Origin: Piezodorus guildinii
Lineage: Eukaryota > Arthropoda > Insecta > Hemiptera > Pentatomidae
DNA: 64,000 bases
NCBI GenBank assembly: GCA_023052935.1
Contig: CM041293.1
Coordinates: forward strand, 174,707,600 to 174,771,599
Reading direction: 5' to 3'
The position numbers and the translations under genes are program-made. Each line of letters opens with the position of its first letter. Within the stretch, counting starts at the first letter, position 1. The notes below the pieces were generated by a model. The model searched no databases, was not told the DNA's origin, and saw nothing but the letters and a program-made list of their open reading frames with translations. Shown in pieces: positions 36,101 through 43,189 of this stretch.

Positions 36101-39100
36101 TATTTTCTGGGGAACCATTGCTCTAGACCAAGCACTGACATCATCAACGACAAAAAGCCAAAGGCCACGTGCGTCATCAGACTTGTCTACCATATTTCCT
36201 CTCCTGAAGTGATCCCTCCTCTATATGTAAACACATTGTATGAATAGGATAGCTTTGTTTAGTTTGATTTTGCAATAAATATTGATTTAAACAATAACTA
36301 TTTACAGGTTTATGGATATGCTGAATGAAATCATCTCATTGCCAGGTTTCGGATTATTTGTCAGTTTTTCAATAATGCTCTGCATGAGTGGATTTATTTT
36401 CACATTAGTAAGTAATACTTTTGCAATTAATTATTTATGATTTTGCCAGAATTATGTGCCTAAAATTATTACAAAGTTCTCTCTCCTGGAGACTATATCG
36501 ACAAACAAGGCATCAAAGTCCCGAGCCTGTGCTATGCCAGGTAATCGTGAAAGATCTCTATTCCAATTAAACCTGGATAAGCGAAAACTAGTACTAGCAC
36601 TGTATCATCGTCCGATTAGCCACAGTAGCATAAAGTGGCATTAAATAAATAAACAAAAACATGAACCTAATAAATATCATAGTGTAACAACACGTCGAAT
36701 GACACACCGTGAGTACCCCTAGGCATTGTGGTAGGGAGGAGCTATTGTTGTACCCTTCTTGCTTGCTACCTGACTCGGGCAACCTATGGCAATAAACATG
36801 CTGCATGGCTACCAGGATACCATATGTAGCCAGCAACTTAGGGCCAGCTGCGGCACAATGTTCGTGGGTGAATGGTTAGCAAGTAGCAGGTGTAGCTAGC
36901 AGCAGTAAATACTTCCATTTACCTCAATACGAAATGTATTGTTTGTGCCTTTTTATTTGTTTTCAGTCAGCCAAATTTAGAGGAAAAGTTGGTGTAACAT
37001 CGTGGGCATATAAATATCCTACATATGAAATTCCAGTTCGTACAACTTTTAGTTTTCGTGCTGAAATTACCACACACACATCTTTTCCAGCAACTTGGTT
37101 ATTTAGAATAATAATAATAGGCTTACCGAACCCGAAGGTTCGATGCCGATACCACCAAACTCTGCCTGCACATACTCGTCCAACGTTCACCGTTCAAGCA
37201 CAAGCCCCCGAGATCAGCCTTAACGCAATCCTCCCATTGACGTTTCGGCCTAGCTTTCGGACGCCTACCAGTCGGATCAGCGAATACCAACTTTCTCGGA
37301 GCCCGTTCCTCACTGAGCCAAACAACATTACTCGCCCATTTGAGTTTCCGCGATGCTATCAACTCAATTATATTCACAGGGTACAAACTCCGTAATTCCG
37401 CATTGTGCAACCTTCTAAGCTCCCCGGTGGCCTCATCTCTCTTCGAACCAAATATTTTACGCCGTACCTTATTTTCGAAAACCGTTGTTCAACCTTCAAA
37501 GTAAGCGGTCACGTTTCACATCCGTAAAGAACCGTCGAAAGAATAATTGTTTTATAAATTCTAACCTTTAAGTTTTTAAACAGAAGCCGCGAGCTAAGTA
37601 ATTTAGCAACTGAATAATAACACCCATTTCCCACCTTAACTGAGACTTTCCTGGATTTCATTTTTTCTTGTTATCATTGAACCTAAATACTTGAATTTCT
37701 CTACGTGTTCAAAAGTATGCTCTGATATATCAACATCACCAAGATCGCCACCGTTTCTGCTACTAATCATATATTTCGTCTTATCGGTATTTAATTCGAG
37801 TCCTATTTCTTTACCGGTTTTTATTAACACTCTTGTATTTGGTTGTATAGTTTCCGTGTCTTTACCAAGCAGTACCCAATCATCGGCATACCCTAGAACC
37901 GGAATTTTATCACCCAGATTTAAACCTTGCTCTGTACACATAATCTTTTCTAAGGCATATTCTAAAGCTATATAAAATAAAACAGATGTACGGGAGTCAC
38001 CCTGTTTCAAACCCGAAAATTTCTCCGAGTAATTATGACCGATTCTAACTTTATAGAATGTTTCCGACAAACACATCTCTACTAGTTTTACTAACGTTCT
38101 AGGTATTCCCTGTTCAATCATGGTGTTGTACAGCTTCTGACGGTCTATGGAATCATAAGCCTTTTTAAAATCGATATAAAGTTGATGGACTACACCGTTG
38201 TATTCCAACTTTTTCGTATTTGACGTAGGGAAAATATTTGATCAATAGTCGAGCAATTCCGCCTAAAACCACATTGGTAGTCTCCGATAATCTCCTCTGC
38301 GTATTCCGTGATTCGGCTTGTTAGTATTGACGAGAATATTTTATGGAGAAGATCGATCCCACGATAATCCCAGGACTAAGGGATCATGGACTCTAATTTG
38401 GACTAAGCGATCATGGACTGTAATTTGGACTAAGGGATCATGGACTCTAATTTGGACTAAGCGACCATGGACTGTAATTTGGACTAAGGGATCATAAAAC
38501 GCGCATTTCTGGAGAAAACTCTAATTTATACATATGTAAGTGAAAGTAAATATATAAATAAGTATTAGTAGAAAGGAGTGGTATGAGACTAGTTTTACTT
38601 CGGAGCAGTGCCTAGGATTTATACTGATTTTTTTTTTTTTTTTACAGTGTTATACAATTTAAAAAACTTATATTTTCAAACTGCAAGGACTGTTTCCTAA
38701 CATAAATCCTGCATAGGACTGTGTCAAAATTGTAGTTATAATGTATAAGTATTATAAAGTTTATGAGGGTTTAATTATATACTTAAAATTAATTTACAAT
38801 CGGCTTTAAATAGTAAAAAAATACTTTTTTTAATTTTAAACATTAAGGCAGCGATACACGGTGAGAAATAGGGTATGTGTAGGTGAGGTGAAATGGCGAT
38901 ATTCACATCGTTGAGGGCACTGGAAAGTTGGTGAAAGTAAATATCGCGATAGTTGTACTATATCACACTTTCAACTACTTTCCATAACGATAATTAATAA
39001 CAATATCATTTGTTATATTATATTGGTCAAACTTTAACTAAAAATAGTTTATTTATATTCATATATATTTAATTGTGTTTCTAGGTTCCAAAACCATTAT

Positions 39101-40184
39101 TTAATAATATGTATATTTTCACTGTTTGGATATTACATTTTAATTCTATAGTTATTTATTAGAAATTATATTATATATATTTTTGTATTATAGTTTGATT
39201 AATAATTTTTTTTTTCTTTAAAATTCGAAATAGAAATAGAAAAAATTAAAGTGATTTTACAAAGCAATGTTGCTGTTATAGGTGGCGGGCATGTTCCCGT
39301 CACTTGTCACTTGTGTTGTTGACGTTTGTAGTTGGTTCGTAAGTTAATTTGTAGAAAAATGTCGAAAACATTTTTAGACATTACTCTTATTATTATTAAA
39401 ACAAGATGACAACAATTGAACATTCATCTTTACATAAGAACTTGGTAACCTAAACAGAGCTAACCAACCTTTTCCAACTTTCCTGAATAATCAGCTGTTC
39501 ACAGATCCGCCATTTTGCCGAGTACTGTTACGTACTATCACCGTATACACGCGCACATTTTTACTCTCACTCAGTTTTCACCACCCTCTACTCTCGCGAG
39601 AGTACTTTCACCTCACCTACAGATACCCTATTTCTCACTGTGTATCGTCGCCTTTAGATACAACAAGCTTAAGTAACAAACTATGTAGAGAAGTATGTCC
39701 TACTTTTCCAAGATTGGAAGAAAATAATTCAGTTTGAGATGCTACCTCTATGTATGCTTATCAGTAAAATGTATGAAATGATTAAATACTATCAAATGTA
39801 GACAACATACTTGAAATTGGGTTTTAAACCTTGCTGAATGTAAACAATAAAGATTTAAAGAAAGAAAGTAATTTAAAAATTATTATTTTATCATGAAATA
39901 AAGAATCATTCAAATATATTATTGTTGTTCCTAAAAATACATCTTCACATTAAGTTGATTTACTTTACTGTCATAGATTTCAATAAATAAATAAAGGCTA
40001 CATAATAATACACCCAAAGCTTTTGGTATATGAATTTTTGATATAAGAAAAAATATATATTAAAAAGCTGACTAATATTGTATTGATTAATAGGAAGGAT
40101 GAGTGGTCCAGATGACAGTCAAAAATGAATAAAAAATACAGTAAAACTATTTAATTAACTTAAAAAATAAATAAATAATTGAAT

Positions 40185-40247
<63 letters not shown>

Positions 40248-41358
40248 CATTTTTAATTTCTTCATTAACTCATGTTGATATATTAATTCATTTCTTAGTT
40301 ACTTTTTACTACTTCCTTTTTAGTTCCTTTTTTTCTCATTTAAACTCGTTGTTTTTGTTTGTTTACTCACTTTGTACTACTGTGACTAATCGGACGATGC
40401 TACATTGGGAGTCCTAAATTTTGCATATCCAGGTTAAATTAGGATGAGTACCTGACATTGCACAGGCCAGGGAGACCTAGGAATCACCTTTTTATGTCCT
40501 CTCCGAAGGACAGTATAAATTTGAATTTTTTCTCCAATTAAAAAAATCCTAGTGCCACCTGGCAGGTGGAGGTTTGAAACAGCGACCTTGGGTTTAGAAA
40601 GCTGTTATGCTAGCCACTACACCCAGCTGACACCAACCCACTCATTTTAATTTGAGTTAATTTTCTATATTCAATTATATTTAAAACACCTTCACTGTTT
40701 CTTGTGTTTTTTAGCACTGATGAAGACCCACAACTTGGTTTGAAATTTTGCTTAAATTTACAACTTTACTCTGTTTCCTCATTTTTGACCCTATCATCCT
40801 TCATAGGAAAAACATGTTTAAAATTAAGTAATAGTAATCTTCAGTAAAAGTTTTACATTTAATTTTTCAGAATGAAGTCCCTCTTGTTTCAAAATCAGTT
40901 TTTGGGCTATTTCTGTTGTCAGAATTTGTAATGTTATTCGCATTATGTTATTTTGGAGAACAAATTATAGAGTTGGTATGTATTACATTTTATATAATAA
41001 TTCTTTTAGTAAATATATTATTTTACAACTTCAAAACAATTACAATATTAAGTTTATTCCAGAGTGATGAGGTAGGTGATGCATTGTATGACAGTGATTG
41101 GGTCGATAATTCAAGATTGATGAAAAATTACATGCTGATAATCCAGATGAGGAGTCGTCGCAAAATGAAGATAAGTTTGATGGGTTTCATGGACATATCT
41201 CGAAATACATTTTCAAATGTAATCTATAGATGTTATTTTTTCTCAATGATTGGTAATATATATGAATAGGGAAAATATTAAATAACTTCCTACTTTATTT
41301 TTTCCAGATAAGCAGCACATCATATTCATACCTTAATCTTATGAGTGAATTCAATTGA
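16237..41358 (+). CDS. Insect odorant receptor copy B (eight coding exons found, about 402 residues)
   Basis: Paralogue of copy A with exons 16237-16326, 27180-27378, 28338-28552, 33524-33818, 36308-36407, 40871-40975, 41063-41218 and 41308-41358. Borders are AG/GT, phases join throughout, and there is no stop before the terminal TGA. The length fits the usual 380-420 residues of 7tm_6 receptors. The first identified exon starts in phase 1 without a Met, so a short upstream coding exon is missing from this annotation. Introns contain an R1 LINE, several Jockeys, other LINEs, a SINE and MITEs. Probably functional. Expected in olfactory-neuron membranes with Orco. Confidence 0.88.
16391..16655 (-). 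mobile_element. Short LINE 3' fragment (copy 3 of the (TAA)n-tailed family)
   Basis: Starts with a (TAA)n tail and GGCCTACCGAATTC, matching the 3' end at 2929-3280. Two internal segments present in copy 1 (about 3068-3205 and 3275-3560) are missing. Ends near CACCAAGAT, followed by a (GAATA)n run. Confidence 0.75.
16656..18479. other. Intron of receptor B, no gene recognised
   Basis: Apart from the (GAATA)n run at its left edge I see no transposon domain. A duplicated phrase around CATAATGATGATTAGATCAAA occurs near 17758 and 17998. The rest is AT-rich, with a very A-rich part at 18060-18330. Confidence 0.5.
18886..18899. repeat. 14-bp target-site duplication (left) of the R1-clade LINE
   Basis: TAGTCAAAGTGGGT here recurs at 23361-23374, immediately after the poly(A) tail. 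Confidence 0.9.
19116..20486 (+). pseudogene. R1-clade LINE ORF1 (gag-like, zinc knuckles), frameshifted
   Basis: Nucleic-acid-binding ORF1 of the retrotransposon, expected to package its RNA. Three frames must be combined: 19116-19778 (start MQKYNYEMIEQ), then about 19750-20352 (TTYADTLRKVRADPSLKDM through zinc knuckle CYRCWNFGHFARQC and CRRCCEEGH), then about 20355-20486 (CTKSPSCALC, end RSRPI). This implies one indel near 19750-19775 and one near 20350. The last stop (20484-20486) overlaps the presumed ORF2 start. Confidence 0.85.
20483..23215 (+). pseudogene. R1-clade LINE ORF2 (APE endonuclease + reverse transcriptase), two internal TGA stops
   Basis: The start chosen is the ATG at 20483 inside ATGA, because MRVLQLNLNHCEAAQD is the usual R1-type opening; an in-frame upstream ATG at 20411 lies within ORF1. 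The endonuclease has VVIAGDFNAWALEWGS and YTHSDHQAI. RT motifs are NQFGFRKARSTLDAI, motif A TLDVRNAFNTARW, motif B GGVPQGSVLGPLLWN and motif C FADDVAVV. TGA at 22709-22711 and 23033-23035 interrupt an otherwise single frame that runs to TAA at 23213. The tail keeps LTGHGCFRAY, but the Cys-His knuckle expected after it is missing. Confidence 0.9.
23791..24626 (+). repeat. Q-family repeat region, interrupted by the Jockey at its right end
   Basis: 23960-24260 matches 63640-63960 (shared CTTTCCAAC, TTATGTTCAAAAAC and TTAAATCTACATGGTATTAA-like blocks). 24520-24626 carries the end module TCACGATCGCAATACTTTCC. Between them is unassigned sequence. The module continues at 27003 on the other side of the Jockey. 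Confidence 0.6.
24615..27014 (-). mobile_element. 5'-truncated Jockey LINE with 12-bp TSD
   Basis: AAGTGAAAGTAA at 24615-24626 and 27003-27014 flanks the element body 24627-27002. In minus orientation it begins in the endonuclease-RT linker (truncated 5') and ends with an A-rich GGAAATAAAGAAATAC tail near 24627-24645. The 3' UTR is unusually A/T-rich (24650-25150). Confidence 0.9.
25154..26923 (-). pseudogene. Jockey reverse transcriptase, open for 589 codons but with motif A lost
   Basis: A Jockey-clade RT with linker DPRDQSLWKATKRLLKKQD, RT start KKSPGHDLIPAVTIK, SSYRPISLLPIIGKLFE, motif B AGTPQGSVLSPILFN, motif C MFADDTAIFS, VKYLGVHLDRRLTWNHHI and a late LRPLLMYGCEVWG block. The motif A region reads NVSGFSAGIRQSLAQYK instead of the expected aspartate-containing block. 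LDFQQAFDKVWHN is encoded at 26056-26094 in another minus-strand frame. Two compensating indels therefore keep the frame open while removing a catalytic Asp. Not catalytically competent as read. Confidence 0.9.
27045..27101. repeat. (TA)n microsatellite
   Basis: Almost uninterrupted TA repeat, ending about 80 bp before a receptor B exon. The tract next to the exon is a 20-odd T run that serves as the polypyrimidine tract. Confidence 0.9.
27180..27378 (+). CDS. Odorant receptor B, exon 3 of those found order (second identified)
   Basis: 199-nt exon after a long poly-T tract and CAG, ending at GTAAGT. It encodes PPLLPVMFVLSAVVTIILMV, then a loop with FYKTDIVDAIENLHF, and a second hydrophobic helix ending GMVMFLKKRAFIKSVY. 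The two transmembrane segments and the loop fit the receptor N-terminal half. Confidence 0.82.
27379..28337 (+). other. Intron of receptor B
   Basis: Non-coding. 27776-27960 has a GC-richer stretch opening TTAACACGTTCACGCCG, the kind of TTAA-started terminus seen in piggyBac-derived MITEs, but I found no matching right end. The rest is AT-rich. Confidence 0.45.
28338..28552 (+). CDS. Odorant receptor B, third identified exon
   Basis: 215-nt exon. The acceptor is the second AG (TTTTTTCTAG), because only that one keeps phase with the preceding exon. It encodes IIGQGFFDYGNTLDDECMEL, a basic loop EEYRKTNSRKKLV, a hydrophobic helix ending SVLRPALIILF, and PREDQGTPDDG at the GTAAGA donor. Confidence 0.82.
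28844..31640 (-). mobile_element. Near full-length but decayed Jockey-like LINE (ORF2 remnants)
   Basis: Minus-strand order, from 31640 down: endonuclease pieces (YRPPHVRFNPTFKSSLF, FNPTHHTQSTSTWPD, SYHDLIQ), linker (AAPWVSPEIRELMRRRDAA, 31028-30771), RT start (30756-30433), motif A GFSKAFDSVKHNILLSKL, motif B SGVPQGSSLSPTLFCIYFND (30179-29919), YADDLQIYLSFHPSEMLKAI around 29850, and late RT 29792-29000. The 3' end is near 28844 with a TTTCATTT-type tail as at 4679. Many frameshifts. Also carries a local inverted duplication at the YADD motif (29782-29903). Confidence 0.82.
29782..29903. repeat. 57-bp inverted repeat with 8-bp loop inside the Jockey RT
   Basis: 29782-29838 and 29847-29903 are reverse complements with about two mismatches, separated by TGCCACCT. 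One arm encodes the YADD motif region; the other replaces the coding sequence expected upstream of it. Confidence 0.92.
31641..31829. other. Short AT-rich segment with Tc1-like end motif
   Basis: 31788-31817 matches the motif at 13018-13050 (TACTTTTGACACTCACT). No transposase sequence or partner terminus was found. Confidence 0.35.
31830..33420 (-). mobile_element. Decayed LINE fragment (endonuclease end and late RT)
   Basis: Minus strand from 33350: a GVGSDHFLIGANCIEKNRR block typical of LINE endonuclease ends. After unreadable sequence comes a late-RT region 32551-32216 (AYLRINGKTCIRVDPFKYLT, RRAGLTRRVTRMLHPVLWN). A C-terminal Trp/Arg-rich tail (WWKDCVEENMVGRRLEQGGW) lies near 31900-31960. 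The central RT motifs were not seen, so a large deletion is likely. Confidence 0.7.
33524..33818 (+). CDS. Odorant receptor B, exon equivalent to 877-1171
   Basis: 295 nt, same phases as copy A (TTTCTTTAG acceptor, GTAAGT donor). Encodes MAMVPVWTPFDKSQWYAVAF and downstream LEELGIQLQILKKSLNNVIQ. About nine residue changes from copy A, mostly conservative. Confidence 0.88.
33819..34480 (+). other. Intron of receptor B
   Basis: 33819-34250 is alignable with copy A's intron (1172-1550). 34250-34265 holds the short perfect palindrome CACCGTCGCGACGGTG. No genes. Confidence 0.6.
34481..35645 (+). mobile_element. LINE endonuclease fragment (relative of the 1575-6034 LINE)
   Basis: A GC-richer leader (34481-34730) is followed by NFATWNVRTLYKPG and TSLHY/AALQ-type text in two frames. 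A clear frame at 34835-35227 has GERGHTIYYRCHQNQHIFGT, SSVHAPTEVADEQAKDNF and KIVLGDFNAQVGREPG, then IDHILISRRHE near 35330. These are APE-endonuclease blocks. It breaks off at about 35645 without an RT, so it is 3'-deleted and inactive. Confidence 0.78.
35693..36128. mobile_element. hAT-like MITE (420 bp), copy B only
   Basis: The body 35701-36120 begins CGGTAATTCCAAACTAGTGG and ends GGGGAACCATTG, imperfect inverted ends of the CAGNGGTTCCCAAA type seen in hAT elements. The flanks ACCTAGAC and CTCTAGAC (35693-35700, 36121-36128) are a 6-of-8 matching TSD. Copy A keeps the uninterrupted site near 6301-6310. No transposase coding. Confidence 0.65.
36308..36407 (+). CDS. Odorant receptor B, exon equivalent to 6446-6545
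   Basis: 100 nt, TTTACAG acceptor, GTAAGT donor. Encodes FMDMLNEIISLPGFGLFVSF and a transmembrane stretch ending FIFTL. Confidence 0.85.
36408..37104 (+). other. Intron of receptor B with a SINE 3' scrap
   Basis: 36605-36660 matches the last about 60 bp of the SINE family (ATCGTCCGATTAGCCACAGT and AATAAATAAACA). 36680-36900 is GC-richer and unassigned. No gene. Confidence 0.55.
37105..38368 (-). mobile_element. LINE copy 2 of the (TAA)n-tailed family, 5'-truncated and decayed
   Basis: Same 3' end and RT as 2929-4476. The minus-strand frame 38208-37636 carries QLYIDFKKAYDSIDRQKLYN, a damaged motif B (SGLKQGDSRTSVLF) and GYADDWVLLG. The frame 37410-37123 has the C-terminal RPKRQWEDCVKADLGG, ending with a stop just after VVSASNL. 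It breaks off near 38368, next to a 27-bp tandem repeat. No TSD recognised. Confidence 0.85.
38373..38495 (+). repeat. 27-bp tandem repeat with alternating variants, about 4.5 copies
   Basis: Units run GGACTAAGGGATCATGGACT + CTAATTT and GGACTAAGCGATCATGGACT + GTAATTT in strict alternation, so the higher-order period is 54 bp. It leads straight into a Q-family end motif (38496-38560). Confidence 0.9.
38843..39656. mobile_element. 808-bp non-autonomous DNA transposon, TIRs of about 48 bp, TTA TSD
   Basis: The left end (38846-38893: AGGCAGCGATACACGGTGAG, then AAATAGGGTATGTGTAGGTG) is inversely repeated at 39606-39653, with a few mismatches. TTA flanks both ends, compatible with PIF/Harbinger-type integration. 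The interior is AT-rich without a transposase frame. Family assignment is inference from TSD length and composition. Confidence 0.75.
39657..40357 (+). other. Intron of receptor B, AT-rich, with (AT)n tract
   Basis: No coding sequence recognised. 40189-40246 is an (AT)n microsatellite. From about 40253 the sequence is alignable with copy A near 7150-7245. Confidence 0.6.
40358..40640 (-). mobile_element. tRNA-derived SINE in receptor B intron (orthologous to 7245-7527)
   Basis: Reverse-oriented SINE with GGTTTGAAACAGCGACC near 40573 and the conserved GGACGATGCTACATTGGGAG near 40391. Both flanks match copy A's SINE site, so the two share one insertion event. Confidence 0.85.
40871..40975 (+). 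CDS. Odorant receptor B, exon equivalent to 7756-7860
   Basis: 105 nt, in phase. Encodes NEVPLVSKSVFGLFLLSEF and CYFGEQIIEL. One residue differs from copy A. Confidence 0.9.
41063..41218 (+). CDS. Odorant receptor B, exon equivalent to 7948-8103
   Basis: 156 nt, protein identical to copy A: SDEVGDALYDSDWVDN through MGFMDISRNTFSN. Flanking introns are nearly identical to copy A. Confidence 0.9.
41308..41358 (+). CDS. Odorant receptor B, last exon
   Basis: 16 codons plus TGA, identical protein to 8193-8243. Confidence 0.88.
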   Translation: MSSTSYSYLNLMSEFN

Positions 41359-41389
41359 ATACCAGATGGTAATAAATATGAGATTCATT

Positions 41390-41552
41390 TTAGAATATTC
41401 TCCTAAATATCATGAGGATGCACCACTGGGTGCTGTCTCCCTCATGTCTGCCCACGCCTTTTAGATTTTAGCACATTTGCTTATTGTAATTTTTTTTTTT
41501 TATAGATGTAAACAAAATGTAAAGTAAAAAAAAAAAAAAAAATTAGAATATT
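41390..41552 (+). mobile_element. LINE 3'-end insertion in receptor B 3' flank, poly(A), 10-bp TSD
   Basis: TTAGAATATT at 41390-41399 and 41543-41552 flanks 143 bp. The insert includes CGCCTTTTAGATTTTAGCAC, AGATGTAAAC and a 17-A tail. Copy A has the uninterrupted TTTTAGAATATTATAG sequence near 8273, so this is a post-duplication insertion, likely within the 3' UTR or just past it. Confidence 0.88.
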
Positions 41553-42166
41553 ATAGAATACTAAAATTAATAAATTTAATAGAAATATATCACTAAGTGT
41601 ATAATCCTAATAAAAAATGTGTCTATTTAATTGTAATTTTAAATTTGCCTTTCCATTCCCCAAATATTCTTGCTAAAATAAAATAGAGGTTCATCTTGGT
41701 ATTTTTATTTTTATTTCATCATAATAATCATGTATATTCAATGATGTTTGTTTTTGTTTTTTAAAGTTATTGAGTTATACAGCCAATAAATATTTAACAA
41801 TGGCCACATTTCCTGGATTGATTTTTCTCATATTGAATATAAAATGAGAACTGTAAATAAGATATATACACATGCTTAGAAACTGTTTGCTAGATTATTC
41901 ACATGTATGAATTTCAAAACATATTAATTCCGTGCAATACTGTAGACCTTCAAATATTGCCGCTAGTATTTAACCAAAATAAAAAAACATGATAAGTATT
42001 TAAGCAAAATTTTGTTGCAATTATCAAATAATTCTATCCATTCCCCAAGCTTAAATATTTTCTTTCTGTGGCAAGAAGAAAATCTACTTCCACTTAACCA
42101 AATAGAATTAAACTTATATGTTTATATAGTAGTACCCTGCATAGAAAACTAACATTGTGATTTTTT
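41553..42166 (+). other. Receptor B 3' flank, no gene
   Basis: 41553-41730 and 41834-41900 match the copy A flank interrupted there by the Jockey at 8472. The rest is AT-rich. Confidence 0.55.
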
Positions 42167-42448
42167 GGGGTCACCTTTAGTGCATGATCACCTTAAGTGC
42201 AGTCTTCTATGCCTAAGGTCCCAGGTTAAAGCCTGGCAGGTGACCCACGGATTTTTAAATGGGAGTAAAAAATCCTTGGTTAAGCTGTGCTTCAAAAGGG
42301 GCGTAAAATGTGGGTCCCAATCCTGTGCTATGTCAGGTACTTGTTAAAGTTCTCTATCCTGATAAAACCTAGATAAGCAAAATTTGATACTCCCACAGTA
42401 GTAACCTCCAAACAAAAGCATAAAGTGACATTAAACTAAACCAAACTA
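42167..42448 (+). mobile_element. tRNA-derived SINE copy
   Basis: Full-length-like: head GGGGTCACCTTTAGTGCATG, B-box-like CCAGGTTAAAGCCTGG, body AATCCTGTGCTATGTCAGG, tail TAAAGTGACATTAAACTAAA. Diverged from 2728-4574 but collinear. Confidence 0.8.
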
Positions 42449-42459
42449 AGTCTTATTTT

Positions 42460-42660
42460 AGATGAGGAAGATGGTTGGGGGTGCGGTCATAAATTAAAAA
42501 CACACAATTAAAAATAAGCGTTATTTTAATTATGTGCCGACGTTTCGGCCTACAATGTGGGCCTTCATCAGGCCGAAACCTCGGCACATAATTAAAATAA
42601 CGCTTATTTTTAATTGTGTGTTTTTAATTTATGACCGCACCCCAACCATCTTCCTCATCT
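42460..42660. mobile_element. Fold-back MITE (two ~92-bp arms, 18-bp loop)
   Basis: 42460-42551 and 42570-42660 are near-perfect reverse complements around ACAATGTGGGCCTTCATC. The arms include ATTTTAATTATGTGCCGACG and TTTCGGCCT at the centre. No TSD could be fixed and no coding is present. Confidence 0.88.
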
Positions 42661-42892
42661 AATTTCTCTATGGTCAACAAAACTCCATCATTAAGTCTTA
42701 TTTTGGTTGAAGTAACTACTTGTGAGTAAAGAAAACTTATTGTCTGTGATAATGCGTTATTAAATCAGGAGTAATGTGTTGTTAAATTATTAATCTCCAT
42801 TCATCCACATTAGGCCAGTATACCACCATAGCCTTGAATGTCACAGTAAATGAATAATCAAACAATTTAATGAAGATTCACAGATATAAAGT

Positions 42893-43130
42893 GGTCTAGA
42901 GACCTACTTTAGAAAGATGTACAGAGAATGTTATACATCCTTTGGAGGGTACATACAAGGTGATCCTTAGCCTGTGTCAGGATGTCAGGAACTCATTAAA
43001 GAGCCCTATCCTAATTAAACCTGCATAGGCAAAATTAGGACTCCCTAGTCTGTAGTCAGCATCGTCCGATAAGCCACAGTAGCATAAAAATGGCATTAAA
43101 TGAATAAATAAACATAAACTAAATAATAAC
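42893..43130 (+). mobile_element. Truncated SINE copy
   Basis: Matches the 3' two-thirds of the SINE family: GAGCCCTATCCTAATTAAAC, AGCATCGTCCGATAAGCCAC and GAATAAATAAACATAAAC. The tRNA-like head is missing. Confidence 0.75.
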
Positions 43131-43189
43131 CAAAATATACACAAATGATTTAGGATGAAACTCCGCCAACTTTCCTCATGGGTCCTTGC

